64,000 nt of DNA from CAIMUS01 sp963708455 (GTDB lineage: Bacteria > Pseudomonadota > Gammaproteobacteria > Competibacterales > Competibacteraceae). Below are positions 54,930 through 62,190 of the stretch, piece by piece. Made by a program: the position numbers and the translations under genes. The notes beneath the pieces were generated by a model that worked only from the letters and a program-made list of their open reading frames with translations, did not search any database and was not told the origin of the DNA. Position 1 is the stretch's first letter. Each line of letters starts with the position of its first letter. The stretch is from NCBI GenBank assembly GCA_963708455.1, contig CAVPSQ010000010.1, positions 1,302,001 through 1,366,000 on the forward strand, read 5' to 3'.

Positions 54930-55896
54930 GGGGCGGCTCCAGTGGGGTGACGGCGGCGACGCGGGCCAGCAGGGAACCTTCGTAGACCAGCGGATAATGG
55001 CGCAGCGTGAACAGTACACCTTCCACCGGGGAATCGATGGCGGCCAGGGGCTGGCCCGCGAACGGCGCTACAATCTGGCCCAGCGGCTCGCCGGCCTGCA
55101 CCCACGCTCCCGGCTGTGCCGCCAAGGGGACGAATAAACCCGAAATGCTGGCGCTGAGACTGTGCACGGCGGCGTCTTCGACCACCCAGGGATGGCGCCG
55201 GGGAGCCGGCAATGGCAACTCCGCGGATAGCACTCCCAGCGTCTGCCAGAGGTGCAGAATGCCAGTCAGCAGTTGTTCGGCGTACACCGGAGTCAGCCCC
55301 ATGCCGGCCCCCATCTCCACCAGCAGACAAGGCTCGCCGCGCGCATTCAGGCTGTAGGCCAGCGTGGTCTCGAAGACTTTCTGCCCCTGCTGCAACCAGA
55401 TCACAGCCACGTTCAGGTGCCTAGCGAGAGGCAGCAGCCGGTCCGCAAACCGGCGGTCGATGCGCACCTGGGGCGTTTCCCGCAGATAGATAGTGCTGGC
55501 GTGGACATCGATCACCAGATCCGCACCTTGCAGTTGCGCCATGATGGCGGCCGCCATGCGCTGCGGCAGCAGCCCTTCGGCATGACCGGGAAAATTGCGA
55601 TCCAGGTCGCTGTCGTAGACCGGCACGGCGCGCTGCAGGGTGTCCAGACCGAGCGGATTCAACGCCGGGTACAGCTCGATCTGACCCAGCAGCGCCTGGG
55701 GTTGGGTCTGCGCCAGGTCCTCCAGCCAGGCCGCCAGTCGATGGCAAAGGTACAGACCTTCCAGTTCATCGCCATGCAGGCCGGCGGTCAAGGCCACCCG
55801 GGGACCCGCGCCGCCCCGATATAAGCAGCGCCGCAGGGTGAGCGTTTCCCGGTACGGCAAGGCGATGGAAAGGATGGTCTCGAGTCGTTTTTCCAT
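54922..55896 (-). CDS. Succinylglutamate desuccinylase/aspartoacylase-family hydrolase B
   Basis: Paralogue of the next gene, 324 residues. Motifs: VALTAGLHGDELEGLYLCHR, LYPALNPLGLDTLQRAV, SDLDRNFPGHAEGLLPQRMA, DLVIDVHASTIYLRETPQVR, LVEMGAGMGLTPVYAEQLL. The C-terminal biotinyl/lipoyl-like beta domain (PGAWVQAGEPLGQIVAPFAG) is shared with A. The ATG at 55896 is preferred because the family homology begins there. First gene of B-A-pcm, all overlapping. Divergent from the phasin gene. The pair may form a heteromer, but that is not visible in the sequence. Confidence 0.82.
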   Translation of the reverse strand: MEKRLETILSIALPYRETLTLRRCLYRGGAGPRVALTAGLHGDELEGLYLCHRLAAWLEDLAQTQPQALLGQIELYPALNPLGLDTLQRAVPVYDSDLDRNFPGHAEGLLPQRMAAAIMAQLQGADLVIDVHASTIYLRETPQVRIDRRFADRLLPLARHLNVAVIWLQQGQKVFETTLAYSLNARGEPCLLVEMGAGMGLTPVYAEQLLTGILHLWQTLGVLSAELPLPAPRRHPWVVEDAAVHSLSASISGLFVPLAAQPGAWVQAGEPLGQIVAPFAGQPLAAIDSPVEGVLFTLRHYPLVYEGSLLARVAAVTPLEPPHE

Positions 55897-55978
55897 GAGG
55901 GTGGACGCCAAAGTAATGCGGAATCTAGCGAAACCTATTATAGACCAGCCATCGGGACGCCAAGGATATTGCGAAAAA

Positions 55979-56020
55979 TGTTGCACTGCAACATAAAATC
56001 CGTTATATTGCACTGCAACA
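55979..56020. promoter_or_regulatory. Two PhaR-like operators upstream of the phasin gene
   Basis: TGTTGCACTGCAACA (55979-55993, perfect 6-bp arms) and ATTGCACTGCAACA (56007-56020) share the core TGC-N3-GCA and have centres 27 bp apart, on one face of the helix within 80 bp of the phasin ATG. PhaR repressors bind TGC-N3/4-GCA sequences at phasin and own promoters; phaR itself is not in the window. Confidence 0.65.
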
Positions 56021-56055
56021 AAGTTCGTTTAATCAACCCTCATGAGGCATTCGCC

Positions 56056-56415
56056 ATGAAAGATGTCAAAGACCTGTTCTCACCCTTGCTGCAAAACGCT
56101 GCCCTGCCGGCGCCTATGGTCAAGGCTAACAAGCTGCTGGTGGCCGAGTTGGAAAGGCTGGTTAATTTCCAGGTGGGCGTTATGAAGTACTACACCGAGA
56201 TGGTGTTGAACCAACTCAAGGCGGCTGCCGAAATCAGCGACGGCAACAGTTTGCAGGAATTCGTCAAGGCCCAGGCTGACGTAGCCAACACGATCCGGGA
56301 TCGGATGGTGACCGACGCCAAGTCCCTGACTGAGCTGGGCATGGGCTTCAAGGCCGATTTCGACACGCTGGCTAAAGACAGCGCCGAGGATCTGACGGCG
56401 AGAAAAGCCGCGTAA
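56056..56415 (+). CDS. Phasin family protein
   Basis: A 119-residue amphipathic helical protein that coats polyhydroxyalkanoate granules. MKDVKDLFSPLLQNAALPAP, MVKANKLLVAELERLVNFQV, MKYYTEMVLNQLKAAAEISD, LQEFVKAQADVANTIRDRMV, and a Lys/Ala-rich tail are typical of the short phasin (TIGR01841/Phasin_2) group. The ATG at 56056 follows CATGAGGCATTCGCC (GAGG). Two PhaR-like boxes upstream and a strong terminator downstream make it a monocistronic, probably granule-induced gene. Confidence 0.87.
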   Translation: MKDVKDLFSPLLQNAALPAPMVKANKLLVAELERLVNFQVGVMKYYTEMVLNQLKAAAEISDGNSLQEFVKAQADVANTIRDRMVTDAKSLTELGMGFKADFDTLAKDSAEDLTARKAA

Positions 56416-56449
56416 ACCGCTTAAGTCATAGTTTCTAAATTTCTAAGAC

Positions 56450-56481
56450 CGTCCGCCCCCGCCGGGGCGGACGTTTTTTTT
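56450..56481 (+). terminator. Rho-independent terminator of the phasin gene
   Basis: CGTCCGCCCC and GGGGCGGACG form a 10-bp stem around CGCC, followed by eight T. Confidence 0.92.
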
Positions 56482-56486
56482 ATTGA

Positions 56487-56585
56487 CGAACCACCCCGGC
56501 GCTGCGCGCCACCCCTCCTTGACCAAGGAGGGGAAAAAACCACCCCGGTGCTGCGCGCCACCCCTCCTTGGATAAGGAGAGGAAA
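56487..56585 (-). repeat. Dispersed palindromic repeat, copies 2 and 3 in tandem
   Basis: Two adjacent units (56487-56535 and 56538-56585), each CCACCCCGGYGCTGCGCGCC followed by ACCCCTCCTTG and a complementary AAGGAG(G/A)GG, inverted relative to the copy at 32673. They separate the phasin terminator from the restriction enzyme gene. Confidence 0.8.
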
Positions 56586-56605
56586 AAAACCGGGAAGCGG
56601 GTGTT

Positions 56606-59600
56606 ATGCTTAACCCTGACATTGACCCGCGAGACAAACCCGCTATGCAAGGCAAGCTGTTCAGTCAGGATTTTCTGTGGGAAGGGATCAAGGAGACCCC
56701 TGCCTGGAAACAAATCGACGCCGCCGCTTGGCAGCGGTTGCGGCAACGCCTGAACGGTATTTTTGCGCCCTTCGCCGCCGCCGGTCAGGTGAACGAAGCA
56801 GTCACCGAAGCCGAAATTATCTACCCCGTATTACAGGCGCTGGGCTGGGAGCATTATCTGCCGCAGCAGACCGCCTCCGGCAAGGGCCGTCAGGACGTGC
56901 CGGATATCCTGCTGTTCGCTGACGCCGCCGGCAAGCAGACGGCGCTGGCGGAGCGCAAGGATGACTCTCGTTATCGTCACGGCATCGCCATCGTCGAGTC
57001 CAAGCGCTGGCAGCGACCGTTGGATCGCGGCGACCAGAGCGACCTGCTGGACGCCGCCACGCCGTCGAACCAGATGTTGCGTTATCTGAGCCGGGTGGAA
57101 GTGGCGTCCGAGCGCGCCATCCAATGGGGAATTCTGACCAACGGCCAGCGTTGGCGGCTGTACTTTCAGGGCGCCCGTTCGCGCGCGGAGGAGTTTCTGG
57201 AAATCGATCTGGCGCTGCTGGCCGGTCTGTCGGGATTGCAGCCCGAGCTGTTCAGTCTGGAAAGCCAGGATACGACGCATGGGTTGCAGGTTTTCTATCT
57301 GCTGTTCGGGCGTAACGGCTTTATGCCCCAGCCCGATGACGCTGCCGGTCGTAGTTTTCAGCAGATTGCCCTGGCGGAGAGTCGTTATTGGGAAGAGCGC
57401 GTTTCCCAGGATTTGGGCGAACGGATTTTCACGCAGTTATTTCCGCAACTGGCGGCCGCTCTGGCCTGGCGCGATCCGACCCAGTCGGCGTCCCTTGCGG
57501 CGGATGATCTGGAAACCGTGCGCCGCGAGGCGCTGATCCTGCTCTACCGGCTGCTGTTCCTGTTGTATGCCGAGGACCGCCAGTTGCTGCCGGTTTATGA
57601 CCGCCGCTACGACGATTACTCGCTCCGCAAAATACGGCTGGAACTGGCCGACCGCATCGATGCCGCCGACGTATTCAGCGCCGGCGCCAACCGCTATTAC
57701 AATCACCTCAAGGATCTGTTCCGTATTATCAACTACGGCGACGCGGCTCTCGGCGTGCCGCCTTACAACGGCGGCCTGTTCGACGATCAGGATCATCCGT
57801 TGCTGCAACAGGCCAATCTGCCCGATGCGCTGTTGGCGCCGTTGATCGACGGTCTGTCGCGCCGCGCCGCCGGCGCCAAGCGCCAATGGATCAATTATCG
57901 CGATCTGTCGGTGCAGCATCTGGGTTCCATTTATGAGCGGCTGCTCGAATACAGCGTGGTAGTCGATGCCGCCGGTCAGATCGGTATCCGCCCCGCGGTT
58001 TTCGTCCGCCGCAACAGTGGCAGTTACTACACGCATGACTCCCTGGTCCAGTTGCTCATCGGGCAGACCGTCGGCCCGCTGCTCCAGGAATTCGCCCACA
58101 CCTTTCAAGCTAAAGCGGCCGAACTGGCCAGGTCGCGCGCGCCGCTGCCCCAGCGCTTACAGGCGTTGCAGGCGCTCGACCCCGCCGCACAGATGCTGAA
58201 TCTGAAAATCTGCGATCCGGCGATGGGTAGTGGCCATTTCCTGGTCAGTCTGGTGGACTACCTGGCCGATCAGATCCTGGAGCATATCGCCGACAGCGCC
58301 GTCCAGGTCGACTGGGCCCCTGCCGATAACCCCTATGTATCGCCGCTGACGTTGCGGATTGCCGCCATTCGCGAGCGCCTGCTGGCCTCGTGCCGGGACA
58401 ACGGCTGGACGGTCGATCCCGCGCACCTGGACGACCGCCATATCGTGCGGCGGATGATCTTAAAGCGGGTGATTCACGGCGTGGACAAGAATCCCATGGC
58501 GGTGGAATTGGCCAAAGTGGCCCTGTGGCTGCATACCTTTACCGTGGGTGCGCCGCTATCGTTCCTGGATCACAATCTGCGCACCGGCGATGCGCTGTAC
58601 GGAGAACGGGTGCAGCGGATGCTGGACGAATTCCGTCGTTTCGGCGCCATTTTCCAGCAGCACGAGCTGACCCGCATCGCGGTGGCCACCCAGAGCATGA
58701 ATCAGTTGGCCGATCTGACCGATGTGGACATTGCCGAAGTGCATCTGTCCCGGCGGCTGTTCGAGCAGATCGATGCCACTCTGGCGCCGCTCAGCAGGCT
58801 GCTGGATTTCTGGCATGCCTTGCGCTGGCTGACGCCTGCCCGAGCCTCCCAGGACAGCGTGGTGCAGCGGGGCCTGGCGGAATTGCTGTCCGGGCGCTTC
58901 GGGGACCTGCTGGATGTCATCAACGCTGGTACGGTCAACGTCAATGACGCCGCCGCGCAGGCGGTGCAAAGCCTGCTGGAACGGACGCGCCGCCTGACTG
59001 AGGAGGAGCATTTTCTCCATTGGGAAATCGCTTTTCCCACGGTCTGGCGACGGCTGGAAAGCGGTTATCCCCAAGGCGGCTTCGACGCGATTATCGGCAA
59101 TCCGCCTTGGGATCGGTTAAAGCTGCAGGAAGTGGAATGGTTCGCCGCCCGCCAGCCGGACATTGCGCAAGCCGCCCGCGCCACCGACCGCAAGCGCCTG
59201 ATCGCCCAGTTGGAAAAGTCCGGGGACCGGTTATGGACCGATTACCAGCAGGCCAGACAGCAGGCGGAGACCGCTGCCCGCATCGCCAGGGAAAACGGCG
59301 AGTATCCGCTGTTGTCCGGTGGCGATGTGAATCTGTACTCGCTGTTCGTGGAGCGCGCCCAGAGCCTGATTAAATCGAACGGCATTGTCGGGTTGCTGAC
59401 GCCTTCCGGCATCGCTTCGGATAAAGGCGCCAGCGAATTTTTTAAAAGCATCGCCACGGAGGGACGGCTGGGCGCGCTGCTGGACTTCGAGAACAAAAAA
59501 GTTTTCTTTCCGGATGTCCATGCCAGCTTCAAATTCTGCGCCTTGATCTTCGGCGGTCCACAGCGATTGTTTCCCGTTGCCCGCTGCGCTTTTTTTCTGC

Positions 59601-60727
59601 ATGCGGTCGATGAACTGGCCGACCCTGAGCGTTCCTTTACCTTGAGCGCCGCCGATTTCGCCGCCGTCAATCCCAATACCGGCACCGCGCCCATCTTCCG
59701 CCGCCACCGTGACGCCGAGCTCACCAAGGCCATTTACAGCCGCTGTCCGGTGTTGGTGGACCGGCGCGCCGATCCGCCCAAGCAGGTCTGGCCGGTGCGG
59801 TATACGACGATGTTCCATATGACCAACGACTCTCATCTGTTCAAACGTCGGGATGAACTGGAGGCGGACGGTTTTTATCCGATAGGCGCTAATGTCTGGC
59901 GCAAGGGCGGCGAAACGTATGTGCCGCTGTATGAAGGCAAGATGGCGCAGGCTTACGATCACCGGGCGGCTGGCATCGTGGTCAACCCGGACAATCTTCA
60001 TCGTCCGGCGCAGCCCGAACCGGCCAGCCTGGCGCAGCATCAGGATATGAATTGGCTACCTACGCCGCAGTTCTGGGTCGATCAACAAACGCTTAAAAAT
60101 ATAAGCAAGCTCGAATGGACGCTCACCTTCAAGGATGTGACAGCGCCTACCAATATGCGCACCATGATTGCCACGATCATGCTGTCATACGGGTTTGGCA
60201 ATACATTACCTGTGTTGCTACCAATGGCGAATCAAGAGCAGGAATACCGCTGCTTTGCTCCCCTATTGCTCGCCAATTTGAATTCATTCGTTTTCGATTT
60301 TATTGCCCGTCAAAAGGTGCAGGGACAGCATTTGAATCTTTATATCGTGGAACAGATTCCAGTCATACCGGCGGAGCAATTTCAAAAGTTAATTGGCAAT
60401 CACCCCATCGCCGATTTCATCCGCGACCAGGTCCTCCACCTCGTCTACACCGCCGTGGATATGCAGCCTTTTGCCGAAGACATGGGTTATGCCGGCGGGC
60501 CTTTCGTCTGGGATGAGGACGACCGTCGCCACCGACTGGCCCGGCTGGATGCGTTGTTCTTCCATCTGTACGGCCTGGACCGCAACGACGCCGCCTACAT
60601 CCTCGAGCAGTTTCCTATCGTCCGGGAACAGGACGAGCGGCAATTCGGCCGCTATCTCACCCGCGATTTGATTCTGGCCTATATGAACGCGGTGGCGGCG
60701 GGTGATTTGAATATACGAGTTGCGTGA
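56606..60727 (+). CDS. Single-chain Eco57I-like (type IIG) restriction-modification enzyme
   Basis: 1373 residues combining nuclease, methylase and specificity in one chain. The N-terminal PD-(D/E)XK-like part shows AVTEAEIIYPVLQALGWEHY, GRQDVPDILLFAD and GIAIVESKRW (about residues 92-133). The N6-adenine methylase has motif I KICDPAMGSGHFLVSLVDYL (about 535) and motif IV FDAIIGNPPWDRLKLQEVEW (about 830), with ALWLHTFTVGAPLSFLDHNL between. The last 350 residues would hold the target-recognition domain. Start ATG 56606; ATG 56645 (MQGKLFSQDFLWEG) is an alternative that fits the family better. Stop lies inside the convergent HAD gene. No partner genes are needed; intact, so likely an active defence system. 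Confidence 0.85.
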   Translation: MLNPDIDPRDKPAMQGKLFSQDFLWEGIKETPAWKQIDAAAWQRLRQRLNGIFAPFAAAGQVNEAVTEAEIIYPVLQALGWEHYLPQQTASGKGRQDVPDILLFADAAGKQTALAERKDDSRYRHGIAIVESKRWQRPLDRGDQSDLLDAATPSNQMLRYLSRVEVASERAIQWGILTNGQRWRLYFQGARSRAEEFLEIDLALLAGLSGLQPELFSLESQDTTHGLQVFYLLFGRNGFMPQPDDAAGRSFQQIALAESRYWEERVSQDLGERIFTQLFPQLAAALAWRDPTQSASLAADDLETVRREALILLYRLLFLLYAEDRQLLPVYDRRYDDYSLRKIRLELADRIDAADVFSAGANRYYNHLKDLFRIINYGDAALGVPPYNGGLFDDQDHPLLQQANLPDALLAPLIDGLSRRAAGAKRQWINYRDLSVQHLGSIYERLLEYSVVVDAAGQIGIRPAVFVRRNSGSYYTHDSLVQLLIGQTVGPLLQEFAHTFQAKAAELARSRAPLPQRLQALQALDPAAQMLNLKICDPAMGSGHFLVSLVDYLADQILEHIADSAVQVDWAPADNPYVSPLTLRIAAIRERLLASCRDNGWTVDPAHLDDRHIVRRMILKRVIHGVDKNPMAVELAKVALWLHTFTVGAPLSFLDHNLRTGDALYGERVQRMLDEFRRFGAIFQQHELTRIAVATQSMNQLADLTDVDIAEVHLSRRLFEQIDATLAPLSRLLDFWHALRWLTPARASQDSVVQRGLAELLSGRFGDLLDVINAGTVNVNDAAAQAVQSLLERTRRLTEEEHFLHWEIAFPTVWRRLESGYPQGGFDAIIGNPPWDRLKLQEVEWFAARQPDIAQAARATDRKRLIAQLEKSGDRLWTDYQQARQQAETAARIARENGEYPLLSGGDVNLYSLFVERAQSLIKSNGIVGLLTPSGIASDKGASEFFKSIATEGRLGALLDFENKKVFFPDVHASFKFCALIFGGPQRLFPVARCAFFLHAVDELADPERSFTLSAADFAAVNPNTGTAPIFRRHRDAELTKAIYSRCPVLVDRRADPPKQVWPVRYTTMFHMTNDSHLFKRRDELEADGFYPIGANVWRKGGETYVPLYEGKMAQAYDHRAAGIVVNPDNLHRPAQPEPASLAQHQDMNWLPTPQFWVDQQTLKNISKLEWTLTFKDVTAPTNMRTMIATIMLSYGFGNTLPVLLPMANQEQEYRCFAPLLLANLNSFVFDFIARQKVQGQHLNLYIVEQIPVIPAEQFQKLIGNHPIADFIRDQVLHLVYTAVDMQPFAEDMGYAGGPFVWDEDDRRHRLARLDALFFHLYGLDRNDAAYILEQFPIVREQDERQFGRYLTRDLILAYMNAVAAGDLNIRVA

Positions 60728-61397
60728 TTGCTGCGCTGAAGTCTGCCGCCGCCGGCAGACCGGGAAGCACACAATCGGGCTCGTGCCGCGCCAGTGATTC
60801 GGCTGAATGCGAGCCGCTGGCGACGGCGGCGACCCGGGCGCCGATGAACCGGGCTGCCGCGATATCTCTGGGCGTATCGCCAATCACCAGCAGTTGCGCC
60901 GTCTCGCCCCAAGTGGCGGTCGCCAGTTGCCGGGCGACGGCGGCCACCTGGTTGCGTTCCGGTCCGCATTCTCCGAAAGCGCCATCCCAGCAGAACCCGC
61001 CCAGTCCGCAGGATGTCAGCTTGGCGTGCGCCCCCCGGCGCAGATTGCCGGTCAGCAGTAGATTAGCAAAGGCCGGACTGGCGTCCACGTGGGCGAGCAC
61101 CGCGCTGACATTGGGCAGGGCGACCGCCGGCCTGGCCTGCAAATGGGTGGGTAACTCGTCGAGATAGCGCGCCAGCAAGGCGGCGACCGCCTGGCCGTCT
61201 TTGCCGACCTGAGCGCAGATCTGGATGGCGATGGCTACATCGGTCGCGCCCGAAGTATCCAGCGCTCGCCAATCGATAACGCAGGCCAGTTCCGCCCGCA
61301 CCGCCGCCCGCCAGGCAGCGATGGCGCCCTCCCCCCCGTGCAACAAGGTGCCGTCGATATCCCATAACAGCACCACCGGACCAGGCCCCCCGTTCAA
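60657..61397 (-). CDS. HAD-superfamily phosphatase (phosphoglycolate phosphatase-like)
   Basis: A 246-residue cytoplasmic HAD hydrolase: motif I VVLLWDIDGTLLHGGEGA (nucleophile Asp), motif II NLLLTGNLRRGAHAKL, and motif IV QLLVIGDTPRDIAAARFIGA. The cap is helical, as in Gph-like phosphatases. The likely start is TTG at 61397 (TTGA overlap with the upstream stop); GTG within VVLLWD is an alternative. The 3' end reads 71 nt into the restriction enzyme gene on the other strand, so the last 24 residues (VYSNHPPPPRSYRPES) may be non-native read-through. Substrate unknown. Confidence 0.8.
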   Translation of the reverse strand: MNGGPGPVVLLWDIDGTLLHGGEGAIAAWRAAVRAELACVIDWRALDTSGATDVAIAIQICAQVGKDGQAVAALLARYLDELPTHLQARPAVALPNVSAVLAHVDASPAFANLLLTGNLRRGAHAKLTSCGLGGFCWDGAFGECGPERNQVAAVARQLATATWGETAQLLVIGDTPRDIAAARFIGARVAAVASGSHSAESLARHEPDCVLPGLPAAADFSAAITQLVYSNHPPPPRSYRPESNRG

Positions 61398-61846
61398 CTG
61401 GAGGACTCCTGCCCCTTACCCAGGGGTGGAATGACGCCCAACTGCTGCAACAGCCCGAATTGGTCAATACTGGCGATGCAGCGCTCCACAATCTTGCCGT
61501 CAGCGAAGCGCCAGATGTCCACCGCCTTGAAAACCACGGGCCTGCCGGTCGGTGCAATAGCGCCGTACCAGCCCTGATGGGTGCCGCGGATGGTGAAAGC
61601 ACCGACCACCTTGTCGCCCTCGGCTACCAGATGATCGATGGTGAAATGGATATCGGGAAAAGCGCTGCGCAACCGCATGACGTAGTCCTTGATGTCTGCC
61701 GGACCGCGCAGCAACCGGTCGGGATCGTCGGTATCGACAGCGCGGTAATCGGCAGCGTAGAACTCAGCAGCCAGTTCCAGCCTGCCCTGGTTCCAGGCTT
61801 CTTCAATCCAACGCCGGATGATCGCTTTGTGTCGTTCTGCCGACAT
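61394..61846 (-). CDS. SnoaL-like ester cyclase family protein
   Basis: A 150-residue NTF2-fold protein. MSAERHKAIIRRWIEEAWNQ, YRAVDTDDPDRLLRGPADIK, AFPDIHFTIDHLVAEGDKVV, FTIRGTHQGWYGAIAPTGRP, and DIWRFADGKIVERC are the standard SnoaL/ester-cyclase pattern. AGGAGCAATGTG lies upstream of the ATG at 61846, 7 nt from the AGGAG. It is followed by the HAD gene with a 4-nt overlap. The name is by family; no polyketide genes are near, and the activity is unknown. Confidence 0.84.
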   Translation of the reverse strand: MSAERHKAIIRRWIEEAWNQGRLELAAEFYAADYRAVDTDDPDRLLRGPADIKDYVMRLRSAFPDIHFTIDHLVAEGDKVVGAFTIRGTHQGWYGAIAPTGRPVVFKAVDIWRFADGKIVERCIASIDQFGLLQQLGVIPPLGKGQESSS

Positions 61847-62190
61847 CACATTGCTCCTGTAAAGGCTTGATAATTAAAGATATTTTGGCACACCGTGCAG
61901 ATTCCGGATTAGAGGCTGTGTAAAAACTAACATTATGATATAGCGCTCCTATCTGATTTGTGGAATCGCTGCTTCGATTCGAACCACCCCGGCGCTGCGC
62001 GCCACCCCTCCTTATCCAAGGAGGGGAAAATCCATAACTCAAATAGGATTGCTATAGTAATAATTAATTTTCCAGCAATGCGTCCCCTCCCTCCTTGTGG
62101 GGGAGGGCCAGGGTGGGGGGTAAGGCGTCATGGTCATCAACCTGCAATGCTATTGGCGCACAGGAATAGCAAGGTCAGCCACAGTGGCCG
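61847..62190. other. Repeat-filled intergenic region
   Basis: No gene is supported. It contains the fourth copy of the dispersed repeat (61980-62030) and a C/G-rich block CCCTCCCTCCTTGTGGGGGA at about 62085-62125 that can fold on itself. The rest is AT-rich. Confidence 0.55.
61980..62030 (-). repeat. Dispersed palindromic repeat, copy 4
   Basis: CCACCCCGGCGCTGCGCGCC then ACCCCTCCTTATCCAAGGAG GGG, identical in its core to the copy at 56487-56535 and inverted relative to 32673. Confidence 0.8.
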
